This document shows positions 1 to 9,225 of a stretch of 64,000 nt of DNA, one piece after another. A model generated the notes under the pieces. The model was given only the letters and a program-made list of their open reading frames with translations. It made no database searches and was not told where the DNA came from. The DNA comes from Halomonas denitrificans (GTDB lineage: Bacteria > Pseudomonadota > Gammaproteobacteria > Xanthomonadales > Wenzhouxiangellaceae), in the NCBI GenBank assembly GCA_019800895.1, contig JAHVKF010000002.1, positions 248,001-312,000 on the forward strand, read 5' to 3'. A program made the translations under genes and the position numbers. Positions within the stretch are counted from its first letter, which is position 1. Each line of letters starts with the position of its first letter.

Positions 1-578
1 GCCTACGTTAAAGCCCCAGCCCGATAGTATTTGAAGACGGCCAGTTGTCAACCGTGAAGGCGACTCAGGTGCTGCACCGTGCGTCTCTTAGCACTTCACC
101 GGAGACAACACCTACTGGACATATATGGTCGCCTTCGCCCGGTCAAGCCTGATTTTTCGCCTTCTGGTCCGTTCAGCGCCGAGCGAGACTGACCTCCGTC
201 AGGCGGAAGGTCGCGTGTCCTGATTGTCCGACGAAGAAAGAGGATCTGCTGACATGTATTCGGGCCCTCGATGGAGCGCTTTCATTCGCTCCGGCCCAAC
301 ATGAATTTAGAGATGACCCCGGGGCGTATACACCCATTCGGTTTTTCACCTTTGTTCAGTACCAGGCTCTCCCGGGGCCGATGACCTTTGTCCTCATCGG
401 TGCTGCAGACTCCGGAATTCGATCTGTGGGTGTCCGCGATTCCCCAGGCGTTTCCCCCACGCGATTCTCTCGAGGATTCAAGCACGCAGATGAATTGTTT
501 CCTGGATGCAAGCCCCGAGATTGACAAAATTCAGCCCCTAGACCATGGTCCCAGCCAGGTCTCGGGGAAGAACACTGC
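1..578. other. Non-coding stretch, no gene recognised
   Basis: No reading frame here looks protein-coding: the open frames are short, lack ribosome-binding sites and resemble no family I recognise. Base composition is visibly less GC-rich than the gene that follows, especially between 1 and 250. A small hairpin (CTGAC/GTCAG arms) lies near 190-205. Eight-base inverted arms, CCCCGAGA at 513-520 and TCTCGGGG at 560-567, flank a TTGACA-like hexamer at 521-526 just before the first gene; this could be a weak promoter or leader structure, but no good -10 box is placed. The window edge cuts whatever lies to the left. Confidence 0.4.
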
Positions 579-3389
579 ATGGAATCCGTGGTCGCGCTGT
601 TCCTGCTGGGCTGCCTGGCGCTGGTCGTCGGCGGCATTCTTGGGCTGGTGGCCTTCGCCAGGACCAACACGCTTCGGCGAGAGCTGCAGGATCTGAAGGC
701 GCGCGTCGCGTACCTGGCGCGAGAGCGATCCGACCGACGAGACGAAGGTGCCGAACGGGACGCGCCGGAACCGCGCACCGAGCCGACGCCCGACACTCGC
801 CGGGACACACCCCCCGCACCGCCACCGGCCCGGCCGGCCGAACCTGCTCCTGCCAGCCCGGCCACCATGGCGTCGGATACCAAGCAGCCGACCACGCAGT
901 CTCCCAAGATCGAGCAGCCCGGCGAAGCCGCTTCGGACCCCCGCCCGACACCCCCAGCGCCGCCCGCCCCACCCGCCTCGACGCTCGTCCTCGACCCCTG
1001 GCCGTTCTTCAAGGCGCTGCAGCGCAACTGGATGGCCTGGCTGGGCGGGCTCTCGATCGCGCTGGCCGGCATCTTCCTGGCTCGCTACGCCATCGAGCAG
1101 GGCCTGCTCAGCCCGGGCTTGCGGATTGCGCTGGGGATCGGAGCCGGCGTGGCGCTGCATGCCGGTGCCGCGTGGCTGCAGACGAAGAGCGGCAGCTACC
1201 CGTCGCTGGCGGCCATGGCCGGCGGCGGCAGCATCACCCTGTTCGCCACCCTGCTGGCCGCCTTGCACTACTACCATATGTTCAGCCCGACGCTGGTGTT
1301 CGTGGTGCTGGCGCTGGTCGCCCTGGCCACCATGTGGCTGGCCGTGTCGCACGGCCCCCTGCTGGCCATCATCGGCATGCTCGGCGCCTACGCCGTGCCG
1401 ATCCTCGTCTCGACCGGCAGCGGCAATATGTTCGCCGCGTTGATCTACGCCCTGATCATCACCGCGTCGGTGCTGCTGCTCGCGCGCGTGGTGCGCATCG
1501 GCTGGCTGTGGTGGGGCGCGGTCGCCGGCGCGCTGGGCTGGTGGCTGCTTTCGCTGGACAGCAGCCAGGTCGACGGCATGCGCGGGCTCTACCTGGCCGC
1601 GCTGGCCTACCTGCTGCTGGCGATCTGCCCGTACAACTGGCGCCTGCTGAAGACGCATCCGGGTGGCGTCTGGCTGCCGAGGCGCTTCAAGCGTTCCGCG
1701 AAGGACGGAACGGAAATCCAGTCAGACGAATCGCAGTCCAACAAGAATGAGGCCGACGACGAGACCTGTCCACCGATCTGGGAGCGCGGGATGCCGGCGG
1801 TCCTGCTTGCCATCGCCCTGGCGCAGCTCGGCTCCGTGCTGCACAGCGGTTGGTTGCAATACTGGCCGGCGTTCTTGGCCCTGCCCGCCCTGCTGCTGTT
1901 CGTCGCCCTGCGCCAGCCGCGCCTGCTGGCCGTGGTCTGGACCCTGCTGCTGGGCACCTGGGTCTGCATCGTTTCGCTGTACACGACCATGCCCAACCTC
2001 GACCTCGGGCGGATCAACGAGCCGGTCAACACCTACGGCGCGCTGTTCCTCTCCCTGGCCAGCCTGGCCTTGCTCCACCTGCTGGCCGCGCTCTGGGCCG
2101 TGCGGCACGGTCGTCAACGCGCGTGGTGGGCCTCGGTGCTGGCCATGACGCCGGTGCTGTCCTGCCTGTGTGCGTACCTGGCCGCAAGCGAGGCCACCCG
2201 CCCGCTCTACTGGACGCTCCTGTTCGCCGGCGTCGCCGCGGTGCAGATGGCCGTCGCGGTCATCGCCACGAATCGAGCTACCAAGCGGTCATCCGACCGG
2301 GACGGCGCGCGCTGGATCGGCATCTGGCACTTCATCGCCGGGCACAGCGGCTATGCGCTGGCGGTCGCGGTGGCCTTCGAGGCCGCCACGCTGACCCTTG
2401 CCCTGGCCGCGCAGGTGCTGTCGCTGGCCTGGTTGATCCGCCGCTTCGAGGTTCCGGCGATCGGCTGGCTGTTGAAGCTGGTCGTGGCGGTCGTCGTGGT
2501 GCGCCTGACGGTGAATCCCTGGCTCGCCGACTACCCGGACCTGTGGCACTGGCCGCTGTGGACCTACGGCGGCGCGACCCTGTTGTGCTGGGCAGCCAGC
2601 CGGCAGTTGATCGACCATTCCAGGCTGCGCGAGTGGACCGAGATCGCCGCCCTGCACCTGTTCGTGCTGACCATCTGGGCCGAGGCACGCTACCTGCTGC
2701 ACGACGGCCGGATCCTGTTCGCCGAATACAGCTTCGCCGAGGCCACGCTCAACATCGGCCTGGCCGGGGCCCTGAGCCTGGTCTACCACCAGCGCGCCCG
2801 AATCAGCGACCGCCTGGCCCGCTGGTACCGCGGCTATTCCCTGGCGCTGCTGGCCATTGCATTGCTCAACTACCTGGGCATCCTGCGCAGCCTGCTGGAC
2901 AGCGACCGCTGGGCCGTCGACGCCATCGGTGCGGAGCCCGTCTTCAACCTGCTGACGCTTGCGCTGGGCCTGCCCATCGTGCTCGGAGTTCTGTTCGCCC
3001 GCTTCTATGAGAGCGCGAAGAAGCCGGCGGCCTTGTTCATTGGAATTGCCGGCTTCGTCTTCGTGTCGTTCCAGGTGCGCCACCTCTGGCAAGGCACCGT
3101 CTCACTCCAGACCAGCACGCCGGCCGGCGAGCTGTACACCTACTCCGTGGTCTGGCTGCTGATGGCCGTGGGCGCGATGCTGCTGGCCGGCATGCGACAA
3201 TGGCCCAGCCTCTATCGCGGCGGCCTGGTCCTGCTCGCGGTCGTGATCCTGAAGATCTTCCTCATCGACCTGTCCGACCTGGACGGCCTGCTTCGCGTGG
3301 CCTCGTTCATGGGCCTGGGGCTGGCGCTGGTGGGGATATCGTTCCTGCACCAGCGGATCAAGCCGGGGGCGGGGGCCGCGAATCTATAA
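579..3389 (+). CDS. DUF2339 domain-containing polytopic membrane protein
   Basis: This 936-residue protein has one N-terminal membrane segment (about residues 3-25), a charged helical stretch, a long Pro/Ala/Thr-rich linker (about 55-140), and then a very long array of hydrophobic helices to the C-terminus. That layout, short anchor plus low-complexity linker plus more than twenty predicted membrane segments, is characteristic of the DUF2339 family of predicted inner-membrane proteins. Function is unknown for the family; roles in envelope or stress biology are speculation. The ATG at 579 is followed immediately by the hydrophobic segment, which supports this start. The gene ends just before an AT-rich block of different composition, so its 3' neighbour is probably not part of the same unit. 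Confidence 0.85.
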   Translation: MESVVALFLLGCLALVVGGILGLVAFARTNTLRRELQDLKARVAYLARERSDRRDEGAERDAPEPRTEPTPDTRRDTPPAPPPARPAEPAPASPATMASDTKQPTTQSPKIEQPGEAASDPRPTPPAPPAPPASTLVLDPWPFFKALQRNWMAWLGGLSIALAGIFLARYAIEQGLLSPGLRIALGIGAGVALHAGAAWLQTKSGSYPSLAAMAGGGSITLFATLLAALHYYHMFSPTLVFVVLALVALATMWLAVSHGPLLAIIGMLGAYAVPILVSTGSGNMFAALIYALIITASVLLLARVVRIGWLWWGAVAGALGWWLLSLDSSQVDGMRGLYLAALAYLLLAICPYNWRLLKTHPGGVWLPRRFKRSAKDGTEIQSDESQSNKNEADDETCPPIWERGMPAVLLAIALAQLGSVLHSGWLQYWPAFLALPALLLFVALRQPRLLAVVWTLLLGTWVCIVSLYTTMPNLDLGRINEPVNTYGALFLSLASLALLHLLAALWAVRHGRQRAWWASVLAMTPVLSCLCAYLAASEATRPLYWTLLFAGVAAVQMAVAVIATNRATKRSSDRDGARWIGIWHFIAGHSGYALAVAVAFEAATLTLALAAQVLSLAWLIRRFEVPAIGWLLKLVVAVVVVRLTVNPWLADYPDLWHWPLWTYGGATLLCWAASRQLIDHSRLREWTEIAALHLFVLTIWAEARYLLHDGRILFAEYSFAEATLNIGLAGALSLVYHQRARISDRLARWYRGYSLALLAIALLNYLGILRSLLDSDRWAVDAIGAEPVFNLLTLALGLPIVLGVLFARFYESAKKPAALFIGIAGFVFVSFQVRHLWQGTVSLQTSTPAGELYTYSVVWLLMAVGAMLLAGMRQWPSLYRGGLVLLAVVILKIFLIDLSDLDGLLRVASFMGLGLALVGISFLHQRIKPGAGAANL

Positions 3390-3462
3390 GCCTGTCCCTA
3401 GAAAGTTGCAGAGCGAGACATCACGAATTAGCCGTGAATTTTCAAGACCTTGGACAATCGCC

Positions 3463-4320
3463 ATGAGCAAAAAGGCAGCCCCTAAACAACAACATTGGGT
3501 TCCGAAGTTCTACCTAAAACACTTTGCCATTTCTCAAACTAGAGGGACGAAATCGCCGAAAGTGTGCGTCATTGACAAGAGTGGTCAAATCCCCGAGCCG
3601 AGGGCGATGTCAGTGAACACGCTCTGCAGCCAGAAGCACCTCTATACCCCTTTTGATGAAGAGGGAAATAGAGACATGTCCCTAGAGAACGAGTTTTCGG
3701 CAATGGAAGCCGAGGCCGCCGACTACTGGCCCAGCCTAGCAGACGGGAACTTTGCCCTAGATGACAATGAGGAAAAAAATAAAGTGTCAGACTTTCTAGC
3801 GGCTTTACACTTAAGAAATAAGCGCCTATTTGATCTCCAGAGTAGCCTTATGGCAGACCGAGACAGACTATTTGGAGGCGCAATCGCAACAGGAGAAGAT
3901 GGCTCCAAGCGATTTATTGAACCGTTCGAGAAAACGCCTGATCCTACGGACCCTGGACGATTTTTCGCAGAGTCGACTCGGCAGGGGATAGCTAGAATCT
4001 CCAAGCGCCTCAGCTCTTTCAGATGGACTATTCTTCGAGCTAGAGGTGATCAAATACTCACTTCAGATATACCCATTACATTTTTTGATGATCACGGGAA
4101 AGCCACCGGGCCAGGAAAAAACAGAGTCAATGCAATTTTTCCGATAGCGCCGTCAAGCATTCTTTTTCTGAAAGACAAAGAAGGACAGGATCAAGTTGCT
4201 CCTAAGGTCGATAGCGAGACTTTAGGGCTATTCAATAGATTTACATATGAGAATGCTTCTCGATTTGTCATCTCAAGCGCCGACCCGAAGCATTTCGACT
4301 CTGGAACTTCTGACACTTAA
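3463..4320 (+). CDS. DUF4238 domain-containing protein
   Basis: The N-terminus (residues about 8-20) carries the QHWVPKFYLKHF motif that marks DUF4238 proteins, a widespread but uncharacterised cytoplasmic family of about 250-350 residues. The rest has the family's usual features: an acidic helical middle, and near residues 190-210 a segment (ILTSDIPITFF) like the 'SDxP' motif seen in these proteins. I chose ATG 3463, which puts the motif near the N-terminus; an in-frame start 57 bases upstream would add 19 residues without homology. No signal peptide or membrane segment is present. DUF4238 genes are typically scattered in accessory islands, sometimes near defence genes; a defensive role here is only a guess. 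Its codon use is AT-rich compared with chromosomal neighbours. Confidence 0.8.
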   Translation: MSKKAAPKQQHWVPKFYLKHFAISQTRGTKSPKVCVIDKSGQIPEPRAMSVNTLCSQKHLYTPFDEEGNRDMSLENEFSAMEAEAADYWPSLADGNFALDDNEEKNKVSDFLAALHLRNKRLFDLQSSLMADRDRLFGGAIATGEDGSKRFIEPFEKTPDPTDPGRFFAESTRQGIARISKRLSSFRWTILRARGDQILTSDIPITFFDDHGKATGPGKNRVNAIFPIAPSSILFLKDKEGQDQVAPKVDSETLGLFNRFTYENASRFVISSADPKHFDSGTSDT

Positions 4321-4478
4321 GCAGATAAATCAATCCGTGCCAGATAAGCACATAATGCGGACCGGCTCCAAAGTAAGTGTCGAGCATCACCCGTCCACCA
4401 GCAAAGGCACTCGCCTTGATGACGCCTTAGTGCGCCAAACAGTGGATGCCCAAACTGCCCAAGATAAATTTAACAAAC

Positions 4479-4492
4479 GCGAAAAAATTCGC
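4479..4492 (-). terminator. Small hairpin beyond the membrane-protein stop
   Basis: Read on the minus strand, GCGAA and TTCGC arms enclose a T-rich four-base loop and are followed by GTTTGTT. It sits directly after the stop codon of the minus-strand membrane protein at 4498. The stem is only five pairs, so the call as a terminator is weak. Confidence 0.3.
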
Positions 4493-4497
4493 CATTG

Positions 4498-5772
4498 TTA
4501 AGACCGAACAGCAGCGCCGGAGAACCAATCAGACGGCGTCGATTGGTCGTAGAGCGAGATAGTCTCGATTTCTGATATTGGAATTACCTTTGCCCAGTCA
4601 ACGATGCTGAAGCTTTCTGGCGCTTCATTTGCAGACAGCAGTTGATCATAATCATCAAGTTCTGACTTGATATCCTCATCCGCCAGATCTTCTCCCAGCA
4701 GACGTCTTTTTTCCCTAGTAGTAGCACCATACGCTAATGCCAAGCGCTGCCGCCATCTAATTAGCTGCCAGACTGCAAACGAGAAATAGTCAAGCCTTGA
4801 TGTGAATTGCAACGTGTATAAAGAACGGGCAGCAGAAAAGGCCGGGACTAGCTCCAAAGACTGCCCTTGCCAATCTGTACTTGCCGGAGGCATGCGGAAA
4901 ATTAGGCCGGCATAGACTTTTCTACTCTTCAAACAAACAAGCACCATGTGTTGTCGTTCAAATGCTTCGATCGCAACTTTCTGTATTGGGCTGCCACTTC
5001 TCTTCACCCACTCACAATATGCCAGCTGATTCAAGTTCGGAGCAGACTCTTCAGATAAAAGGGACGGGTAGCTATTATGCAAATAGCGCTTGAGATTGAT
5101 ACTACGCCAGCACTTAAGAAACTGTCGAAATGAATTTCGCTTCGAAAGAAGATTGATGCCTGATAAGTATCTGACAATCTGATCGCTCAGACTGATCAAG
5201 CGTGAAGTAAGAGTCGCTCGGAGAATAGGCAACGAGTTTTCCGCAGCAGCAAAGGCAATCCACAGTGAAGCGAGCAAAACTGAGAAAACCAAGGCTAATA
5301 TCAAAAGAGCCAGCACGTCATTAGATGCACCAGCCCATACAGACACAAAGCCAACCGATGAAACCTCTGCAATAAAATGCTCGGAGAAAAGAAAAAGGAT
5401 AAAAAGTAGAGCGGTTAAGAAAAGCAGAACGCCTGCCCCGATTTTTAGCTTGACAAATCTTGTGCGAAGCCAAAGGGAAACGGTAAGTATGGCGTATACG
5501 AATACCGCGCCGATGATGGCGGCAAACACTTGCGCCGTGGACTGACCAGGAAGGCTTTCCAAGACCCCCCAAAACACCGAATCTCTTAATTTCGGCCTTA
5601 GCCACCACCCAAACAAAGCAAATACCGCGCCAGTAGAAGACGCCAAGAAAAACAAGCGCTGCCCCTCGGCAGAAGCGCATACAAATCTTGTACGTAGGTA
5701 CGCTGCGTTAAAAAGAAAACCCAGAAGCAGGAATGGCAGCGCCTGCAACACCGCCCCAGCAGTTGCAGTCAT
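4498..5772 (-). CDS. Hypothetical membrane protein with C-terminal cytoplasmic domain
   Basis: I do not recognise this 424-residue protein. The first 185 or so residues contain about five hydrophobic segments separated by short basic loops. The remainder is soluble and rich in Arg, Leu and acidic residues. Around residues 270-345 a beta-rich stretch (VCLKSRKVYAGLIF, later VIPISEIETISLYD) looks like a small barrel-type domain of the kind found at the end of some uncharacterised membrane proteins such as DUF6338; that comparison is inference. The gene follows a small ORF by 15 bases on the same strand, so the two are probably co-transcribed. Composition is AT-rich like the rest of this island. 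A sensor or effector of an accessory system is possible but unsupported. Confidence 0.65.
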   Translation of the reverse strand: MTATAGAVLQALPFLLLGFLFNAAYLRTRFVCASAEGQRLFFLASSTGAVFALFGWWLRPKLRDSVFWGVLESLPGQSTAQVFAAIIGAVFVYAILTVSLWLRTRFVKLKIGAGVLLFLTALLFILFLFSEHFIAEVSSVGFVSVWAGASNDVLALLILALVFSVLLASLWIAFAAAENSLPILRATLTSRLISLSDQIVRYLSGINLLSKRNSFRQFLKCWRSINLKRYLHNSYPSLLSEESAPNLNQLAYCEWVKRSGSPIQKVAIEAFERQHMVLVCLKSRKVYAGLIFRMPPASTDWQGQSLELVPAFSAARSLYTLQFTSRLDYFSFAVWQLIRWRQRLALAYGATTREKRRLLGEDLADEDIKSELDDYDQLLSANEAPESFSIVDWAKVIPISEIETISLYDQSTPSDWFSGAAVRS

Positions 5773-5787
5773 AAAAGGCCCCGGGAG

Positions 5788-6000
5788 TTAGCCCGCCTTT
5801 TTTCGTGTTTTCTTTATCACTTCGTATGCGCGACGAGCGTCCGCCCGTGAAACACGAACACTATCAATATCCATCTCAAGTGCTCCCCAAAAGGAGATCT
5901 TGTCTTTTCGTGAAGAACTCACGCTGCCAGCCCGATATTTTCGGACAACTGCAGGCAAGTCTGAATCTCTTGTTGCGGGCTTTTTGATTGCGGTAGCCAT
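5788..6000 (-). CDS. Small hypothetical protein, partner of membrane protein
   Basis: This 70-residue protein starts at the ATG at 6000, with a GGGGA sequence about nine bases upstream. A TTG at 6063 would add a hydrophobic N-terminus of 21 residues in the same frame and cannot be excluded. The protein is soluble, with a Lys/Arg-rich C-terminus (RRAYEVIKKTRKK) and a serine-rich basic stretch near residues 25-35. It resembles no family that I can name. Its position 15 bases upstream of the 424-residue membrane protein suggests a two-gene operon. The basic tail would suit binding to nucleic acid or to a membrane surface, but this is only a possibility. Confidence 0.5.
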   Translation of the reverse strand: MATAIKKPATRDSDLPAVVRKYRAGSVSSSRKDKISFWGALEMDIDSVRVSRADARRAYEVIKKTRKKAG

Positions 6001-6088
6001 TAACTTGATCCCCACATATATGCATGTAATTGCATAAAGAGCGTAGTTTTTTTCGAACCCCAAGGCTCATTAATATATCACATGAAGC

Positions 6089-7252
6089 TTAGCGTTCGTT
6101 TAAGACCCTCAACGCAGGCAGCTCATTTCCTTCCACGTACTCCAGAAAAGCCCCACCCGCCGTCGAGATGTAGTCGACCTTGTCGGCCACGTGGTACTTC
6201 TCGATCGCCGCGATCGTGTCGCCGCCACCGGCCAGGGTGAAGCCCGGGCAGCTGGCAACGGCGTGGGCGATCGCCTGGGTGCCGGAGTGGAAAGCTTCGA
6301 ACTCGAACACGCCCACCGGGCCGTTCCAGATGACGGTGCCGGCGCCCTTGATGATTTCGGCCAGGCGGCCGGCGGTTTCGGGGCCGATGTCGAGGATCAT
6401 TTCGTCGGCGTGGATCTTGGACACGTCGCGCAGGGACGCGTGGGCGTCCTGGTGGAAGCGCTCGGCGGTCAGCACGTCGGTGGGCAGCGGGATGGATGCG
6501 CCCTTCTCGTCCGCCTTCTTCATCAGCGCCTTCGCGGTATCGACGAGGTCCGGCTCGTGCAGCGAGCTACCGATGCGGTAGCCGGCCGCGGCCAGGAAGG
6601 TGTTGGCGATGCCGCCGCCGACGATCAGCTGGTCGACCTTCTCGATCAGCGCCTCCAGCACCTGCAGCTTGCCGGAGACCTTGGCGCCGCCGACAATGGC
6701 CACGAGCGGCCGGGCCGGGTCGGCCAGCGCCTTGTCGAGCGCGGAAACCTCGGCGGCCAGCAGCGGGCCGGCGCAGGCGACCTTGCTATGCCGGATCACG
6801 CCCTCGGTCGAGGCCTGGGCGCGGTGGGCGGTGGCGAAGGCGTCCATGCAGAACACGTCGCACAGCGCGGCCATCTTCTCGGCCAGCGTGTCGTCGTTGT
6901 CCTTCTCGCCCTTCAGGAAGCGGACGTTCTCGAGCAGCACCAGCCGGCCGGGCTCGACGTCGACGCCGTCGATCCAGTCGGTGACCAGCTCGACGGGCTG
7001 GCCGAGGAGTTGGGTCAACTTTTCGGCGACGGACCTCAGGCTGAATTCTTCGCTCGGCTCGCCCTCGGTGGGGCGGCCCAGGTGCGACATCACCATCACC
7101 GCCGCGCCGGCGTCCAGCGCCTGCTTGAAGGTCGGCAGCGAGGCCTGGATGCGCGCATCGCTGGACACGTGGCCGTTGCGGATCGGCACGTTCAGATCGG
7201 CGCGGATCAGCACGCGCTTGCCGAAGAGGTCGAGTTGGTCGAGGGTCTTCAT
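6089..7252 (-). CDS. pgk: Phosphoglycerate kinase
   Basis: Phosphoglycerate kinase transfers the acyl phosphate of 1,3-bisphosphoglycerate to ADP in glycolysis and runs the reverse step in gluconeogenesis; it is cytoplasmic and monomeric. The 387-residue length equals that of the enterobacterial enzyme. The substrate-binding RADLNVP motif is at residues 17-23, a basic SHLGRP motif follows, NVRF and GGAKVSGK lie mid-protein, and the C-terminal nucleotide-binding GGGDTIAA is intact. I use the ATG at 7252; a GTG two codons earlier is in frame but adds nothing. The usual neighbour gap lies on the same strand 4.6 kb away with unrelated genes and repeats between, so the two are not one operon here. 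Confidence 0.97.
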   Translation of the reverse strand: MKTLDQLDLFGKRVLIRADLNVPIRNGHVSSDARIQASLPTFKQALDAGAAVMVMSHLGRPTEGEPSEEFSLRSVAEKLTQLLGQPVELVTDWIDGVDVEPGRLVLLENVRFLKGEKDNDDTLAEKMAALCDVFCMDAFATAHRAQASTEGVIRHSKVACAGPLLAAEVSALDKALADPARPLVAIVGGAKVSGKLQVLEALIEKVDQLIVGGGIANTFLAAAGYRIGSSLHEPDLVDTAKALMKKADEKGASIPLPTDVLTAERFHQDAHASLRDVSKIHADEMILDIGPETAGRLAEIIKGAGTVIWNGPVGVFEFEAFHSGTQAIAHAVASCPGFTLAGGGDTIAAIEKYHVADKVDYISTAGGAFLEYVEGNELPALRVLNER

Positions 7253-7410
7253 GGTCACTTTCTGCTCAATTCGGATCGATTACGAAATCGCCGCCCGCGG
7301 GGAGCGGCTCGAAACGGGGTGCAACGCCTTGGGGCCAAGGTTGCCAGATTCGGGGCGGCAGTGCCAGCGGCCGGGGCAGAGCTGTTCGAGAGCTGGTGGC
7401 TTCGGGCTTC

Positions 7411-7504
7411 AGAGGATCAACGCGAAGGGGCGAAGAAGGCGAAGGAAAAGCTGGAAAATGGAACACCAAAGACACTGGGCCCCAGATCGAGTTCGGGACG
7501 ACGG
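7411..7504. repeat. Composite repeat: cgaag-run plus GTCCC-type palindrome
   Basis: A run of cgcgaag/gcgaag motifs (about 7421-7445) is followed by 'aaagacactgggcccc', a short loop and 'gggacgacgg' (7468-7504). The same two-part unit recurs many times in the window's intergenic regions. It lies 3' of the exported protein gene at 7538 and 5' of pgk. Confidence 0.75.
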
Positions 7505-7537
7505 AAATAGTCGGCGGTGTCGATGGGGAGACGGTGG

Positions 7538-8296
7538 CTAGCGGCCCAGTTGGGTGTCGACCCAGGCTTGCTGAATTGGCGGGCACTCGTAGACGAACGG
7601 TTCGTCTGGGTCGAAGCCGTTTTGCGGCGGGCGGCCGAGACGGTCGACGCTGGGAAGGATTTCCCGGAGGACCGCGACCCGCTCCCGATCAGCGAGCGGC
7701 AGGCGGTCGATGATCCGGAACAGGTAGTTGCGGCCGCAGCGGGAGGCGGTCCAGAAGTCCAGTGCCAGATCGCGCAGGTGCCGATCGCTGGAAAACAGGT
7801 GGGCGGCCAGAACCTGGTGGTCGGGCGGCGGGAAATCGACCCGCGATTCCGCGGGCTCGCCCAGAAGACGAACAATGTGCTGCGTTGCGGGCCAATCCTT
7901 GCTTCCGAGCTGGCAAAAGCTCACGACGATCCTTCCCTCGTCGCTCCGGCGGCGGGCCGTGACCAGGTGACGCTCTCCGACCGACCACCCGACACCGCAG
8001 GACGCTTCTGCAATCACGCTCCGCAGTTGGACCGTGGCCGCGACCTCGCCTTGCCAGACGTGTTCGACACGCAATGTGTAGAAGACAGGTTCCCTGCTGG
8101 ATCTGATACATCCGGGCCCTTCGCATTGATTCGGGACTTCCCGACCAATGACAACGCCGGAGAACACGAATTCGTAGTCGTTTAGAAGCGCCTGGCGAGA
8201 CGGAAGAGGCCCGACGGCACAGCTGCAGGCCCAGCCAATCGCCGGAGCGACAAGAAGGAAAAATAGAACGAGCTGTTTGATCCGAATATTTCGCAT
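7538..8296 (-). CDS. Exported Cys-rich protein with NTR/TIMP-like N-terminus
   Basis: The start at 8296 gives a clean signal peptide (about residues 1-23: basic start, hydrophobic core LVLFFLLVAPAIG, cleavage before Cys). The mature protein would begin with the CSC motif. A leading Cys-x-Cys followed by a segment with 'DYEFVFSGVV', a 'YTLRVEHVWQGE' strand and a later 'SCGVGWSVGERH' matches the netrin/TIMP-like (NTR) pattern seen in many bacterial exported proteins. The C-terminal 80 residues are unassigned. Several more cysteines suggest disulphides in the periplasm or outside. The total length is 252 residues. Function is not known. It stands alone on the minus strand between repeat elements, so no operon context helps. 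Confidence 0.7.
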   Translation of the reverse strand: MRNIRIKQLVLFFLLVAPAIGWACSCAVGPLPSRQALLNDYEFVFSGVVIGREVPNQCEGPGCIRSSREPVFYTLRVEHVWQGEVAATVQLRSVIAEASCGVGWSVGERHLVTARRRSDEGRIVVSFCQLGSKDWPATQHIVRLLGEPAESRVDFPPPDHQVLAAHLFSSDRHLRDLALDFWTASRCGRNYLFRIIDRLPLADRERVAVLREILPSVDRLGRPPQNGFDPDEPFVYECPPIQQAWVDTQLGR

Positions 8297-8412
8297 CGAG
8301 AAACCTCTGCCCACGCCGGAGGCCAGCCTAGGTCGGCTGTGGTTTCGAGTCAACGGATGATGGCTCGCCCGGCGGAGCCGGCCTCCCAGAGTTCAATCCG
8401 GCAAATCTGCTG

Positions 8413-8499
8413 TTCTCTTCGCGCCTTTGCGTCTTCGCGCTCCTCATCTAGAGATCGAAACCAAAGACACTGGGCCCCAGATCAGGTCTGGGGCGACGG
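8413..8499. repeat. Composite repeat in 345-bp gap
   Basis: The gap 8297-8641 has no gene. It holds 'cttcgcgcctttgcgtcttcgcgc' followed by catcta and the palindrome 'aaagacactgggcccc...ggggcgacgg'. This is the same composite unit as near 7411, in opposite orientation for the cgaag part. Confidence 0.75.
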
Positions 8500-8641
8500 C
8501 TGTACAGGCGCTTTCAAGATCCCAAGTGGTTGAAATTGCTGCGCTGTCCGGCGCGTTTCGGGTAGATTGCAGGTTGGTGTCGTGTTCAATCGGCCGCTCC
8601 GGGCCGAGGATGGTGGCGCCTCGAATGCGACAGGAAGCGCG

Positions 8642-9190
8642 ATGATCGTTCGCAAGCTACGTCTCCGGAAGGGCTGGTCGCAGGACCAGCTGGCCGAACT
8701 GGCCGATGTCTCGGTCCGCACGATCCAGCGGATCGAGCGCGGGCACGCGCCGAGCCTGGAGACGGCCAATGCGTTGGCCGCGGTGTTCGAGGTGGATGTG
8801 ACCACGTTTCTTCCCACCCCCGAACCGGAGCACGACGCCATGACCGACCCCGACCGCCACACCGCCGAAGGCAGCTCGACCCAAAGCAGTTCGACCGACA
8901 GCAGCACCACCGAACCCCCGAAGCGCGAGCACCTGGAGGCCGACGAGGCCGAGGCGCTGGAATACGCCCAGAACGTCTCGGCCTTCTACACCGGCGTGCT
9001 CAGCCTGGTGATCCTGGCGGCGGTCTTCTTCACCGCCTTCGGCTTCGACGAACCGGTCCTCTGGGTGATCTTCGGCGGCATCGTCATCGGCCTGGGCATC
9101 CAGGGGCTGGCGGCCTACGAGATCATCCGTTTTCCGTTCCAGAACCTCGAGAAGAAGCTCGCCGAGAAGAAGCTGGGGCGAAAGCTCTGA
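8642..9190 (+). CDS. XRE-family regulator with C-terminal 2TM domain
   Basis: Residues 1-60 form a Cro/C1-type helix-turn-helix: 'LRKGWSQDQLAELADVSVRTIQRIERG' is split over the recognition helices and shows the typical Gln and Arg contacts. A Thr/Ser-rich linker (about 65-95) leads to a C-terminal domain with two hydrophobic helices (about 115-135 and 140-160) and a basic tail 'FQNLEKKLAEKKL', the pattern of the 2TM domain often fused to or beside such regulators. The protein is 182 residues from ATG 8642; an upstream ATG frame exists but begins before the conserved helix. A DNA-binding domain tied to the membrane suggests a membrane-anchored transcription regulator. No neighbour identifies its target. 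Confidence 0.85.
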   Translation: MIVRKLRLRKGWSQDQLAELADVSVRTIQRIERGHAPSLETANALAAVFEVDVTTFLPTPEPEHDAMTDPDRHTAEGSSTQSSSTDSSTTEPPKREHLEADEAEALEYAQNVSAFYTGVLSLVILAAVFFTAFGFDEPVLWVIFGGIVIGLGIQGLAAYEIIRFPFQNLEKKLAEKKLGRKL

Positions 9191-9225
9191 GGGTTGGGCC
9201 TGGGCGTGGGTCCGGGCCGCTTCTT

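Larger units (their letters stand above)
3390..6088. other. AT-rich accessory island between the DUF2339 gene and pgk
   Basis: Between two typical high-GC chromosomal genes lies about 2.7 kb of clearly lower GC DNA with many A/T third positions and A-rich runs. It holds three genes that resemble nothing else in the window: a DUF4238 protein on the plus strand, and a membrane protein with a small partner on the minus strand, meeting tail to tail near 4320-4498. I see no integrase, transposase, tRNA end or clear direct repeat at the edges. Acquisition by horizontal transfer is inferred from composition only. Integron cassettes were considered but no convincing attC core is visible. Confidence 0.5.

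Noticed and set aside
4247-4501. An 84-residue ORF overlapping the end of the DUF4238 gene
   Set aside because: It overlaps a supported gene in another frame, has no ribosome-binding site and no family resemblance.
3390-6088. Integron gene cassettes
   Set aside because: No attC-type core pair and no integrase were found; low GC alone does not support it.
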